Notes under the pieces: model-generated | The model's database searches: none | What the model was told of the DNA's origin: nothing | Seen by the model: only the letters and a program-made list of their open reading frames with translations | Shown here: piece after piece, positions 44,214 to 57,789 of the stretch | Layout of the letters: every line of letters begins with the position of its first letter | How positions within the stretch are numbered: the first letter of the stretch is position 1 | NCBI GenBank assembly: GCA_032173965.1 | Contig: JAVUNC010000004.1 | Span: 21,677,001-21,741,000, forward strand | Source: Sitta carolinensis | Lineage: Eukaryota > Chordata > Aves > Passeriformes > Sittidae | Length of the DNA: 64,000 bases | Direction: 5' to 3' | Translations under genes and position numbers: made by a program

Positions 44214-46004
44214 CTATATTGAAGAAGTGAAATATTAAAAATACTTCTAATAAAATAACTTATGAAGATATTTGCATTCATTTATATTTAATATTAATCT
44301 TCTCTTAGTGCTCACATAGGAAGAAAACAAAACTCTTTCTTCCAAAAGCCATGAAAATAATGATAGTGATGACAGCACATACATTTTGAACCTTGCTCAG
44401 CAATGCTTCTCATGGTTTAAATTTCCAAAACTAAAAAGCACAACACAAAGTCTAATTACATATTTAATCTTTTTGGTAATAAAAGCCTTCCTGCCTTGGC
44501 TTTAACATCTAATCTCCCACACCTGAATGTACTTTCTCAAATCCCATACTTACGTTGAAAATATCCCTTTCATCTCAGTGATAATGAATATATTTATTTT
44601 CATCCTGTGCCATGAGATTTAGATGTATTAAGAGGAAGTGGTAAATATGATTGACTTTAATTATTACTTTTACTGATTCCTTTATAGTCTACCTTGATTT
44701 TATGTCTTTGCATTTGTAAGCACTTTAGTAGAGCTGTTCTTGACCTGAATTGTTCTTGACCTGGAAAAAATATACCATAATCAGTGAAGATGATGTCTGG
44801 TCATTAGTATCAAAAGCATATAGCAATCTGCTTGAATATGCAGGCCATAGTGCCCCATAGGAACACATTTGGGCGGAATACATTATTTGGCTCTAATTCA
44901 AATCATAAATGGGTAAACAGAACAGTTCCTGTCAGTTTGCTAAGACATTATCTGTAATGAATATTCAATGAGGAGATTATGTAAAAATTCCATTAAAATG
45001 TAAAGAGAATAGTAGTTAAGGATATGTAAAATCTGCAAAATTATATGGTTTACTTTTAAATCAGTGAAAAATGTATAAATAATTTACTCCAGGAAAAAAA
45101 CAAAACAAACCCTCAATACTAAACTGTGCTATCAACAAAATAGTAGGGGAAAAAAAAGGAAGAATATCCTTAAAGATGGATTTCAAAGCCTTTGAACCAG
45201 TTTTAAATATTAGTTTGCTTCAAAGATGCAAACTCAGTTACTGTCTTGTTGAAAATCTTATTGAAATAGAAACATGAAGAAACATTATCTAGAAAATTAA
45301 ATACAATGTAAAACATACTTCAGACTAGCTAGGCCAGTGACCAAATGGAGTAGCTTTTAAGATATAACAGTTTGAATTAGACTTGCATGTCAATGACACC
45401 TGCAAACCAAAAAGCCTTAGGTGGAGTTATATATTTCCTCTTTCCTTTTTTTAGCTTTATATAAAAACTGTGTTCTGATGGTCCTACAATTTCTTCTTTT
45501 CTTTCTATAACAATGCATAATCACTGCATGCACTTTTTTTTATATTTAGCATAAATTCTGAACACTGGCATTATATCATTTTATCTCAAAGAGATGAAAA
45601 ATGACACTTGGCAATGAAGTTTTGGAGGCTGGGTGAAGCATTTTGATAAATCATAATCAGGTTTATTCCTCAAAAAAACTTGTCTGTCTCCAGCATCAAC
45701 AAATGCATTGTATCAAAGACCTTGAGAAAACGAAGTAAAACTGTGTCCTAGCACTTTAGAACAAAAACAAATCACAAAATATCCCTGAAGGCTAAAACTG
45801 CTTTTTAATATTTGACCAAGAAATGGTATTAAGTCTTAAAACCCTGAAATGAAAATGAAAAATTTAATTTTAGCAAGATAAGACAAATTAAAGTGGAATA
45901 AATGTTCTTTGGCATCTTCTGTGTTTAATAACATATTGGTAACCTTTTTTGCCTTAAGACTAGAACTTATAGCAATACATGTAATATGGACTTCATTATC
46001 AGAC

Positions 46005-46200
46005 AGGCTAGGCTAGGCTAGGCTAGGCTAAGAGTAGGACAGAATAGGAGTAGGACAGGGTAGAATAGGATAGTGTAGAATAGATAAAGGTAGAATTATA
46101 TAAGTAGAATAGAATAGAATAGAATAGAATAGAATAGAATAGAATAGAATACAATACAATACAATACAATACAATACAATACAATACAATACAATACAAT
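46005..46200. repeat. Compound pentanucleotide array: AGGCT, AGAAT, ACAAT
   Basis: Five AGGCT units (46005-46030), a degenerate TAGGAC/TAGAAT zone (46031-46105), nine perfect AGAAT units (46106-46150) and ten perfect ACAAT units (46151-46200). The array abuts the 3' side of the CR1 fragment at 46225-46480, so it probably grew from that element's ATTCTATG-like tail. Confidence 0.95.
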
Positions 46201-46224
46201 ATCACATCACTCCAGGGCTGACCT

Positions 46225-46480
46225 AAATTTAATTTATATTATTAAGGGCATTTTTCAAACCCTTTTAAACACTGACAGGCTTAGGCATACTCTAGGACCA
46301 CTCTAGGAATCCTAGAGTTCCACTGTTTGATCACACTCTTGGAAAAGAAATGCTTCCTGATGTCTAGTCTAAACCTCCCCTGGCACACCTTTGAACCATT
46401 CTCCCAAGTCTTATCCCTGAATCCTAGGGAGAAGAGCTCACACCCCCCTCTCCACTTCCCCTCCTGAGCAAAGGACACCC
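46225..46480 (-). mobile_element. CR1 LINE 3' fragment
   Basis: The minus strand encodes CQGRFRLDIRKHFFSKSVIK followed by QWNSRIPRVVLEYA, equivalent to the conserved end of CR1 ORF2, then 3' untranslated sequence running into the microsatellite at lower coordinates. It is truncated on the 5' side near 46480. Confidence 0.8.
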
Positions 46481-49400
46481 TTAAATGTCTAAAGGAATAA
46501 TAAGAGACCTATGATGTGAACTGTCCAATTCTGCCATGAATGGAAATTAATAAAATAACTGTACTTAAGACTCCAGGCACAATTGCCTATGCAACTTTAA
46601 ACAAAAAATATGAAAGGGGAGAGGCTCTGTAATAATTTCAGGAAGAAGATACATGTTTAATATTGCATCAGGTTGCACAAGGTAGTTCACAATGAAACAA
46701 TCTAAATGAGTATGATTTTGAAAATTAGAAGCAAAAAATTAATTTGGATTTTATATAACCACGTTTTCTATCCTCATTAAACATGTATTTTAAGTAAAAA
46801 TTAAACAAAATTGCTTCAACATTTGAAGCAAAGGTTGTCTCCACCACATAAACCTTCTTTCTACAAAAATAGTTGAAATGTTCTATGAAACAGAGTGATA
46901 AAGAGCAAGCCAAAAATCATTTAGGTGTTTTGATGTTTCATTCGTACGATGTCAATTACAAAGAATCTTTCACCTATTTATTTCCCTGTTACAAAACGTT
47001 TTATATTCATAGTACAGGGTTTTATTAATAGTTCAGTTACATGAAATCACAGAACTTTACAAAATCAAATTAAGTGCAAAACTATGAACTCAGATGTACC
47101 CCAACACACTTAAAAATCCAAACAAATCAAGAAATCCATCACGTACATCTCAGAAACTCCAAGTCATGCAACCAAGTTTTGTGCCGTGGTGTGTGACATT
47201 ATGCAAAATTTCAATAATTAAGTTTTTCTCTTCTCCTCTCCAATTGCTGAAAAAATTTAGACAATTTAAACAAACATTTTAGCCTGTAACAAAACTCGAA
47301 AGAAAATCCATCTGAGTGAGATTGATTCTGTGGGATCTGCAAATTTTTCATTCAGAATTTATTCAGATGATAAAAGGAAATTTGATTAAGGCATTTGGCT
47401 TCCCACCCACCTTCTTCTAATTATTTCAACATCTCACAGTTTTTTTTTTATTACTGGTACTTGAAATGAAGGGTAGCAAGAGGAATGACAGTTTCTTGCA
47501 CTGGATTCATCACCTGTTGATGTAAAACACAGATCATCTACATCTTGGAAGAGACTGAAACTCAGATGAGCTGAAATAGAAACATGGTTAAATGCATGAC
47601 AGTCGCTAAGGAACAGATGATTTCAGGCCTGTTAAGACATGTCATTTCAGATGAAAAGAAGGAAAGCAGTCATGAAACACAACCCATTGTGGATGTGCAA
47701 TTGGATTTCATGTATGAACGTTCAAGCCTTGAAAAACACACACCTGCTCATTCCCACTGAGATCTCTGTTCCCTTGGGCAAACTATCTCAGTGTTCACTT
47801 GAGACATGGACACTGAAAGTGTAATATTTCATGCAACAGATTTTCAGATACACTTAGCAATTTTGGACTTCAGAATATAACTAATATCACCGAACACAAT
47901 TGTTTTCCCTACACGTAAAAAAAAAAAATCCCACAGAGTCAATATACACTCACATGGTCAAATAATGCATACAGACAGACAAATACGTTTAACAGCTGCA
48001 CTGTGTTTGGGAGGTTGTTTGTTTTTTACAATGCAGTGATCTTTCCAAAATATTTTACATAGACTCCTTTCTGAGAATTAAATATTTGTTGTCATCCTTT
48101 AGCTGTAACATACAAATCCTTACATCCATTTAATATATGCTGTGAGACAAGCAAATATCATTAAAGCAGTCATTTATTTACTATGTGAATATTTCCTTAT
48201 ATGCATAGTAAGTTTTAATACGCCTCAACATTACTAAGTGTCAATACACTCAATCATCACTAGAATGCCCAGTCAGTCTCCAAGAATAACTGTCCATTAC
48301 AAAAGACTTCACTGCTCTACCCTGGTTCCCCAGTAGCTGTAACCGGATAGCGCTGTGATGCAGTACTGCCATTCCTAGTAGCAAGGCACAACATTTGCAC
48401 TGTTCTTTCAGGACCTCAGGACTGCTGTTTGTTACATTTTTCCTGTCTGAACTTTCATGGGGAGTTGCAGCCTTGTTTTACTTCATTTCTATGACAGCGA
48501 TTTCTCTTATTGACGAGGTCTCTATGGCTAGTTTAATTTCATTTCTCTTTGCAAAGTACAACCATAATTGTATACGGATAGCTATAGCAAGGTGTTACTC
48601 CATTAAAGTGAGATATTTCATTTTACAGGAGCCATATCACACAGCTATAAACCACTCACCGCAGGTCAAGGAATATAGTGGACAAAATTTGCTCTGTTTC
48701 TAGAAAAAGAAAACTCAGTATCTAATACACATAAAATATACCATATATAGTAAATATTGAGACTTCTGTATGAACTATTCTTTTCTCTAATAATTAGAAG
48801 TATACTAATATTTTTCTTGAATCTATCTGTTAAGATCTAATAATTATTATACTAAAAATTAATTCTTGTTTTTACTTAAACATACTGTGTGCTTCCTCTT
48901 TGTCCATGAACAAGATTTTGCTTTCTTTTTGCTGAGTTACCATTTTGTGATCAGTAGTCCTAAAAATAGCAGCAGATACAGCCTTAGAAAATTAAATTTT
49001 ATTGTATTTCTCTAATATATTTTGCTTAACCTTTACTTTCATTTCCACGGTACTGTGATTAATGGTGACGACTACTTGTATTTCTGCAGCAGAATAAGTT
49101 TACAATCATCTGTAAGTATCAATACTTGCAACATTGTGGTACCATCTTTATAGTAAAATCTCCTGGTTGTTTACATATTTGAAACACAGTCACAGAGTTC
49201 ATTGTTTAATCTGATGTCAGAAGCTGTAAACTGGCCTTTGTCTCCAAAATGTCATTTTTGTCACAAAACTGTTTTTCTGCTTTCCTGTGTTTTAACTAAG
49301 ATACAGCTACATGTACCTTTTAAAAAGCTTAATCCAAATAAGATGTCAATATGTTTTGTTCTTTATAATTATATAGCTTAAATGTACATGAAACAGAATT

Positions 49401-50779
49401 TCATACGCTTAACTATCACAATATGATCTATTGCATTTTTAGAATTAGAGGACATTTAATCAGAATTACTGTGTCTAGCTATGGAATACCTGACACCATT
49501 TGGAAACAGAAACTAACTTTCAGTACCTGATTTTTCCATTTATACAATTACTATATGAAAATATTAATTTCCTCACTATCAGTATGTGCTACTTAATTTT
49601 TTCTTTTATTTGCATACATGCACACAGACCACAGTCATGGTCCTTGATCTGTCTGTATAACCCATTTTTTGGATATCAAAATGCATGAAAAGTTGAAAGA
49701 AATAAATGGAGGACAAGTATAAATTTAGAGTTTTGTTTAAGTTGTGATTTAATCCTTTATAATAGAAACTGCCACACCTGCCTATATTATAATTTTACAC
49801 CATATGTCAAATTTGGCATTTGTGATAAGTAGATAATAAAATTTCTCATCAAATACTAGCTAATGCCATCTATCAGAATAGCTGACTCATTCTAATACAT
49901 TTCTGCTCATTTTTCCAGATGATGTAAATATAAACCAACAAAAAATTTACTATATTAATACCAAAGTCAAGTTTTACATAGTCTCTTTATATTTTATTTC
50001 TATGAGTCCTGGGTTGATGACGAATTGTATCACCATTCATCTCTTTAGCTCAGAAATAAGCTATCCTTCACACACAATTTTCTCTGAAATTTGCCCCAAA
50101 CTAGGACAATATGTTTCCTTGTCACTTATTGAAAGGTCTACCACTGCTTTCCTTTTATTCCATTTAATAATGAATATTTTGAATAATTAGTCTACTTATT
50201 TCTAATTTGTAAATACTTTAGGCATTTAAAATATACTTGAATCATGTGCTAAATAACTATTATTAAAAAACTAACATTTGAAGAAGACTTCTTTTGGCTA
50301 ATCTCTTCTATCAAATCTTCACTTTTCTTTATTTTTCTCTTCCCTGCACCTCCCTCCTCTACATTGTTTATGAAACAAAATTATTGGTATTACCATATGC
50401 AAATTGGAAATGCCAGTACTCTAAGCTGTATTAGGAAACAGAGCTATATGTGAAATGTAGTTTGGCTAAGAAGGTACTAGCTAAAAAGTTTAAATTATTA
50501 AAACATCATTCCTTTCTCTTTGTGTTTTATGTTTAGCTGAAGAGAGTGTACTCTTATGGTTTCAATCACAATAGATATCACATATGAAGTGGTCCAACTT
50601 CTTGATGAGTTAGATAGCTAATAACTGATTACTTAACTGCTGATACTTCAGAAAAAAAAAAAAAAAAACTTAAAGACTGTTAGTGGGATTTTGTAAATTC
50701 TATTTAGAGTTAATTTTTTTAACTTCAGATTTTAAAGATACATAGAGATTTCAACATTTTTAACCTGTATGTTAATATT

Positions 50780-51110
50780 CAAATTTCTACACTGGGGAGG
50801 AATGTAAGTATACTGCAGAGAAGTTTGAAAGCAAAGTGATCTTGAAAAATTGTAGAGATTGCCTTACAAGGAAAAACAAAAGAAAAGAAAAAGAAAAAGA
50901 AATGTGTCATTAAATAGGACATCACATTTTGAAAGGTGTAATGTACTGCTCAGTTACAGAATGAGTGACAGCTAGTCAGGTAACAGCTCTCTAGAAGAGG
51001 ATCTGGATGTCATAATAGAGCACTAGCTGAACACAAATCATCAGTCACCTCTCTGAAAAAGTCAGACACCTTAAAAGAGCATACATCTGTCTGCAACAGA
51101 TGGGGAGACA
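50780..51110 (+). mobile_element. Ancient CR1/L3-like LINE 3' remnant
   Basis: Plus-strand phrases AAAGCAAAGTGATCTTGAAA near 50830, GCTCAGTTACAGAATGAGTG near 50950, GAAGAGGATCTGGATGTCAT near 50995 and AGCACTAGCTGAACACAAAT near 51020 resemble the GDLGV / DHKLN region of old CR1-type LINEs. An A/G-rich insertion (50870-50905) interrupts it. No frame is open. Confidence 0.55.
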
Positions 51111-51571
51111 TTTTTTCTCTTTAATCAACATTTATGAGACCTCAACTGCAAAACTGTGTCAATTTGACCTGAACCTTCAAGAAATATATCAACCAAGTAG
51201 AAACTATTCCCTTTTAAAAATATTTATAGTTAATATTATTTAGTTTCCAGAAATATAAGTAAAGGAAAAGTATGACTCATGTAAGTACTCAGCTTGTGTT
51301 TCTGACTATGACAAAATAGCATGTCTGCAATGCCAACAATACCATGCTTTTGGACTAAAATGGTACATCTGTAAAATTTATTTTGGAAGGACTTGTGTTA
51401 TCTTCAGTCCTTGTATAGTTTGGCTAGTAGAAATCTGTTAAAAAGTGATAGATTTCAGGAAATGTAGAAGCATGTAAACTGAAATGTGGCACATAAGGAG
51501 ATTTTTATTTTTTGTTCTACAGCCACAAGTGACCAGGAAACTGAGCACAAAGAAGTTTTGAGGTTTTTTTT

Positions 51572-51610
51572 GGTTGGTTGGTTGGTTGGTTGATTGGTTG
51601 GTTGGTTGGT

Positions 51611-51648
<38 letters not shown>
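51572..51648. repeat. Compound tetranucleotide array: GGTT then GGCT
   Basis: About ten GGTT units with one GATT interruption (51572-51612), then nine GGCT units (to 51648), flanked by T-rich runs. Minus-strand frames across it encode Ala-Ser-Gln-Pro and Thr-Asn-Gln-Pro repeats and are not genes. Confidence 0.95.
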
Positions 51649-51649
<1 letters not shown>

Positions 51650-51905
51650 GGTTTTTTTTGCATTTCGGTTGTTCTGCTCTGCAGAACTTTTACAAGCTGC
51701 CTTAATGGCAGTGTACGATATGCTGCACAAGAAAGGTGAAAAGCTAAGACGCTAGCATGAAATCTTTGGCAAAGAAAGGAGTTTGTGCACAAATTAATCT
51801 CTATCCCTTCTTAAAATTAAAAAAAGCAAACATACAGACTGGAGGCAATTAAAAAATTATTTTCAAAGTCGGACAGTCTTTAAAAATAAGTCCAGTTTCT
51901 CACTG

Positions 51906-51929
51906 ATAGAACAGAACAGAACAGAACAG
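51906..51929. repeat. Short AGAAC pentanucleotide array
   Basis: Four to five AGAAC units. Confidence 0.85.
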
Positions 51930-54609
51930 GTGCCTGATTTCTACCAAGCCCAACTGAGTTCTGAAAAATATGTAGCTTTTGTGTCTCTCTAAAATCCAAA
52001 TAAACAAAGAATAAAGAATAAATAAGAATGCATATCTTACTGGTACTGGTAGGAAGAAATAACTGTTTACAAACTGATACTCATTAAAAATACACTAATA
52101 AAAAATAGAGTAGAAATAGAGAAAATTGTTAATGTCAAGTTATTTTTTGTTTGGTTCCACAACTCCTACTCTTTCTGCTTGATTTCCACTACCATTTGCT
52201 TTAACCGAGAGTTAGTTTGTGGCTAAAGGAAGAACTTAATGCCTCTCAATAACATGGCCTTATTACGCAGCTCTCATGTCCCTGTTCTTAAGAGACATAA
52301 ACTGCCAATAAGACTGAGTGAAATGAAATAAAATATGTCTGATGCCAATTCAAAGTTCAACATTGGCTTTTCTAAACAGGAAATATTTTTATGTAATAAT
52401 TTATTTAAGGAGTATTTAAAATTGCAGATGTGACATAATAAATATTCATTCGGTTTATGTTCCTGCCCTTTAATTTTTGGAAGAAAAAAAAACCAAACAA
52501 GGTTCTTTATGAATTACAAATCTAGATAACAATACTAATAAATAAATACATTGGAGACTACCCTAATGTTATTAATTCTAAGTATGGATCTCAAATATCA
52601 TTTCCAAACTATTTTATTCTCTCTTTATCACTATCAGTGTCTATTTGGTAGACATTTTTATTACCTAAATAAAAAAAATACTTAAATTGCATCTGGATAT
52701 ACTGTGCCTCCATAAAAAGGATATAGACAGGTTTATTGAGAAAGATATATTCGAATGATTTCAATAAAATCTTTACTGGCATGTTAATTTTTTAGGCATT
52801 TTGCACAAAAATATATTTGAATCTGGAGGCAATCTGGCATCTGCAATAAGACAAATTATTTCTTTTTTATACTAATGTACAAGGTGTTTTATTTAACTTC
52901 AACATTTTTTCCTAAGGGAAATATATCACAGAAATATATATGATGACAAAAAAAAAAGTGTAAAATGACAGCATAATATATTTGTTAATTTTCTACTATA
53001 TTCTGTATTATCTAGAAAATTGCAGTGCAAGCACATATAAATTTTGTTTCTATTACTACAAACTGTCCATCATTATTTGTAAAGACTATTCCAAAGTGCT
53101 ACAGTCAAAACATTTGTTGTAGATTTTTTTTCTCAATTTCTGTACAGAAGAGCACTTCTCTGTTTTTATTAAAAACATTTTTCATTATGTGATTGCAAAG
53201 ATAATCTAAAAACATGAACCAAGGGCAAATATAAATATGTAGAAAGTCTCAGGAAATGGATTATGGAGATATTAATTCTGCCATTATGGCTCTTTGGGGA
53301 CTTTGGACTGTGATATTAGCATTTTTACACTGCACCAAAAAAGTTGCACTTTTGTCAAAGAGATCAGTATTCTGAGTGTCGGTAATACCCATTATCTTTT
53401 TTCTGTCTCTTGCATTGAATCAGATTCAAACCCCACCAGTCAAAAATTATCAGTAGAAGATTTCTGTGAATTACGAGGCGTACACAGACCGATCAGCTTT
53501 CTGCCTCAGGTGGCGACACTAGGACTGGGCTTACAACTTCAAAGAAGACTTCCTTGGGATTTTTGATTTTAGAACACTAATTTTTGAAACCAATTAAAGG
53601 TTCTCATAATTCTAATGCACACAGAGAAGTGGGGAGAAAAAAGTTAAAACTCGATCTGTATAATTTTGAAAAATTTTAGACCCTAAAACATACATACAAA
53701 GCTCAATACAGAAAATAATAGTCAGTAATAGTAGTAGTATACTAGTGTCCTAATGGTTGACAGCCATCTCTTCAATATTAGAAATTTTGTCTGTGTTTTA
53801 TTCAAGTACAATAGGAAGGCAGGGTATTTTTTGAAGGTGAAGTGAATTAATTATGTTTCAAACTGACATTCAGTTATTCACAATAAAATGGTATGTTTGA
53901 ATAACACTAGAAGGGTCAAAAACAATACACAAATCTTTGACCCCCATATAATGAAGCTGTCCAACAGTGAACTTAAAATAAAAGTTGAAGTCAATATATA
54001 AATATTCAAGCCATATCTCTAAATATTACTCATAGCTATTAAAGCTGTCATATACTTTTTTAAAGGAATTAACCTTATTATTCTTTGGGTTTGGGAATAA
54101 AAAATAATTTGAATTACTATAATGGCTTTCTAGAATAAAAATGTTAATTTATTATCTTGAAGATATTCTTGATTTTTAAGTACTCATTTCTATAACTGTT
54201 TGAACAAGAAAAAGAACAGACACAATTAGGTCCAAATACTAGTGATATACTGGTCATAGTGAGATATTTACAATTAAGAATTACAGTTCTTGAATAATGC
54301 CATTCTTTTATTGTAAAACTTTCTTAAACTTGTAAAAAGTACTTTTTTCTGGCCCTTCTTTTACGAACTTCCGCTCATATTATCACATACCTTCAGGAAT
54401 TATAATCAGCATTGTATAGTGCTTAAATAAAAAGCTGCAATTTCTTTAAAATTGTCTATAAACACTCTGTTACACTTGAATTGCCACAAACAAGCATGAT
54501 CATTTTTATATCAGTAGGAAGAGAAGTGAATTTCTGGTACCTGAGAAATGCATACATGAACACGTAAAATATACCCAATGTTGAAATCACTTTGGTTAAT
54601 CAGATAATA

Positions 54610-54690
54610 ATTTAGGTTGCAAATGACCTCTGGAAGTAATCTGGTCCATTCCCTGGCTAAGTGTAGGTACAACTAGAATTATAGAGCTTA
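54610..54690 (-). mobile_element. Short CR1 3' end fragment
   Basis: AATGACCTCTGGAAGTAATC followed by TGGTCCATTCCCTGGCTAAG resembles the reversed 3' part of avian CR1. It is only about 80 bp and degraded. It may be a separate insertion or a piece split from the copy at 55025-56345. Confidence 0.55.
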
Positions 54691-55024
54691 TATTTCAAGT
54701 GAATATATTAAATTACCATACAATTAGCACAGTAATAAAAATGCCTCCTCATTCATTATTTTACCATGTTATTGTAAACCAAATTCAGGAACTGAATTTT
54801 GATTTGCCTAATTAAAAAAAAAAATATTAAAAGTAATTATGCTGAAAACAGTCTCTTATCAACACAGGTGCAATCCAAAATGTTTCAAAGCCAAAGTAAT
54901 CATACAAGTTTATAAAACAATTGTTCAGTTAGTATCTTTGAAACAGCAATCCAGAGATAGACACAGCTGGCAAATCCACAGGATTCATAAAGTGACAAAA
55001 GGAAAGAAGTAACCAAGTAAAAAC

Positions 55025-56345
55025 GACTACACAAGTGTTTCTCAAGATTACCTAGTCCAACTGTTATGTTGTCTAGCACCAATCCCTAAATAATCACCCC
55101 AAAACCACATCCCCAGGTGCCACACCCAGGTACCTCTTCAACACTTCCAGACTCTACCACCTTCCTGAGACACTTATTCCAAATCCTAAACACTCTTGAA
55201 GTGATTTTTAAATTTTTTTATATCTAAACAGAAGCTTCCCTGGTGGAACTTCAGGTCATTTCCTCTTGTTCTTTCCCTTCAGATATGGCAGAAGAGATCG
55301 ACCCCATCTTGCTACAATTTCCTTTCAGGTAGCAATGAGGTCCCCTTCTTAGTCTTCTCCAGGATAAACACCCCCAGCTCCCTCAGCTGCTCCTCACAGG
55401 ACCTGTGCTCCAGACCCTTCCCCAGCTCCACTGCCCTTCCCTGGACTCACTGCAGCCCCTCAGTGTCTCTCACAGTGAGAGCCCAGCACTGGACACAGCA
55501 CTCCAGGTGTGGCCTCAGCAGTGCTGAGCACAGGGGACAATCCCTGCCCTGCTCCTGCTGGACACACTATTGCTGACACAGGTCAGGATGCCACTGGCCT
55601 GCTTGGCCACCTGGGCACACCCTGGCTCATGATCACCCAGCTGTCCCCCCAGCTCCTCTGCTGTCAGTCAGCTTTCCAGACACTCTGCCCCCAGCCTGTA
55701 GTGCTAATGGAGTTTTGTGAACCAAGGGCAGAACCTGATACCTCACCTTGTACCTCATGCAGCTGTCCTTACTCATCAATTCAGCTTTGTCCAGATCCCT
55801 CTGCAGATCTTTCATACCCCACAGCAGACGAACACCCACCCAACGTGGTGCCATCTGCAAACTGACAGGGTTCACTCAGTCCCCTCATCCAGATTGTTGA
55901 AAAGGATATTAAACAGGACTGTCCCCAGTACTGAGTCCTGGGAAACACTAATAGCTAGCCACCAACTGGTTTTAGTTCCATTGACCACCACCCTCTGAGC
56001 TCAGCCATCCAGCAAGTTTTTCCCCAGTGAAGAGCACACCCATCCAAGCCAGCAGAGAGTTTCTCCAGGAGAATGCTGTGGAAGATTGTGTCAAAGGCTT
56101 TACTGAATTCTGAATAAACATCCACGGTGTTTGCCTCATCTACTAAGCAGGTCACCTTTGTCATTAAAAGGAGAGCAAGTTGGTTTAGCAGGACCTGCCT
56201 TTCATAAACCCCTCGTGTTCTGTATGTGCCATGTGATGGCACTCAAGATAATCTGCTCTAGAACTTTCCTATTACCAAGGTCATGCTGACAGGTCCCTAG
56301 TTACCTGGATTTTCCTTCTGATTCTTCTTGTAGTTGTAGATGTAG
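55025..56345 (-). mobile_element. CR1 LINE, 5'-truncated, with reverse-transcriptase remnant
   Basis: About 1.3 kb of minus-strand CR1. The 5' part (55955-56242) still encodes VDVYSEFSKAFDTIFHSILL and EKLSAGLDGCALHWGKTCWM, the reverse-transcriptase FSKAFDTVSHSIL...GLDGCTLRW...WL motif. The CAGGTGTGGCCTCAGCAGTG-type 3' half occupies 55025-55900. Frameshifts separate the motifs. It differs from the copies at 36230 and 61240 and is probably another subfamily. Confidence 0.92.
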
Positions 56346-57167
56346 GGATATTGTTCAAACTCAAATAATTGCACAGAAATGAAACATGTCCAAAAGAGCT
56401 GTAGAACAATTTTTTAAAACTCATTTTCAGAAGGGAAAAAAAGAAAAAAAAAGTGAACAGAAATTTGTTACATAGATCAGTACTAGAGTTAGAATTCAGT
56501 ATAAATCTAAATAGTTGGCTAGCATAATCTGAAAGTGTAAGGCAAAATCCTCACATTGCCTGGAGATACAGGAACTGTGAGAGGTCCACAATTTATTGAA
56601 GCAGAAGCTGGAGGCCAGGAAGGATTACTTAAGGTACAAGAAGTCTATGATAAGGTAACTGAAATGTGCTCTAAAACACCCAAATGTAGATCTTTACCCA
56701 TTTGTGTCTAAAGGTGCTTCAGGTAATTGATCTTTCACTATTTCAAATATAACTAAAAGTGTTATTCATCAGGCTGGCAGTGAGATATCTGCTTCAGGAC
56801 AGATATTCAGGAATTACTGTGTAGCTTCCCCTGATTATAGTTGTTTGATGAAAACATGAACACATATTTTCCCTTTAGATAACAACAGAGCAGAAAGGCT
56901 ACTAATTTGACAGAGTTAATAACTGGCAAATATAGGAAAAAATAATGTGTATAATGTGTAAGCATTTACATTTACATTTTCTACACATAGCTTTGTACAT
57001 AGGCAATAGTAGGCATGCAATACCTTTTTCTGAAAGATATCGTAAGGCAAATATAATCTACCTGTCTCTTTAAAATCACCTAATTACAGAGAAAAGCACT
57101 GTAGACATAAAATATTTCAAAAGCTACTATTAAAAAGAATGGTCATTCAGAAGGCTGTTAACAGTGG

Positions 57168-57789
57168 TGTTGGAACCCTGGACACAGAGGATTTCAGGCT
57201 TTCTGTGCTGACCAGGAATGACCCTCAAAAATACACTGCATTTGACCTGAGGCCATGGAAAAGGCTTCCAAAACTGAATGATAGCAGTGAGATTTTGATT
57301 GTGTAGTTGAATAGAAGTGTGTTATATCACAGGGTGAAAAAAATTATAATTTAAGGTTATGGGTTATAGTTATATATATATATATATATATATATGTAAC
57401 AAGATGGAGGGTTTAGGGCATAGATTACTTCTTTCTTCTTCTTCTGGTGCTTCTGCTTCACAAGTTTGGGTGATTTTGTTTGATTGGTGGAAAAAATCCA
57501 CAGTGTGGAACATAAGTGATTAGTTATTGGGTTAAAAGTAAAAATAAATTAATTGAAATAATTGGGTATTTTAGGCTTAAAGAGGGCTTGAAGACATAAC
57601 TCTGGACTCCATTTTTACTCTGTTAACTTAGCATGTAGGAGTTATTTACAGCCAACTTCTCAAAGTCAGTGACGTAGTAACATCAATAAGAAATAATAAA
57701 CATCCATGTCCGAACAAGAATTCTGTCTGTCCCACTTTTAATCCTGACCCTGAAAAGAAGAACCAGATGAAGCCAAGGGGTTCACCACA
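57168..57789 (+). mobile_element. Probable solo LTR with imperfect target duplication
   Basis: A 622-bp block begins TGTTGGAACCCTGG and ends GGGGTTCACCACA, so its ends form an imperfect inverted repeat and read TG...CA. It is flanked by CAGTGG (57162-57167) and CAGTGT (57790-57795), a near-perfect 6-bp duplication. An AATAAA lies near 57693. A TA microsatellite (57371-57395) sits inside. No retroviral coding sequence is present. The text GCTTCTGCTTCACAAGTTTG and following is recognised only loosely from songbird LTRs. Confidence 0.6.
57371..57395. repeat. TA dinucleotide microsatellite
   Basis: About 12 TA units inside the probable solo LTR at 57168-57789. Confidence 0.9.

Noticed and set aside
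46005..46200. CRISPR-like regular repeat
   Set aside because: The units are uninterrupted 5-mers without spacers, in a vertebrate intron; it is a microsatellite.
46023..46205. Tyr/Ser/Ile/Leu repeat frame on the minus strand
   Set aside because: Translation of the AGAAT/ACAAT pentanucleotide array.
51455..51792. Two overlapping 91-codon frames with Ala-Ser-Gln-Pro and Thr-Asn-Gln-Pro repeats
   Set aside because: They are produced by the GGCT/GGTT tetranucleotide array; outside the repeat there is nothing protein-like.
55509..55998. 118- and 93-codon plus-strand frames, Cys- and Pro-rich
   Set aside because: Antisense to the CR1 copy at 55025-56345; GC-rich LINE sequence opens frames by chance.
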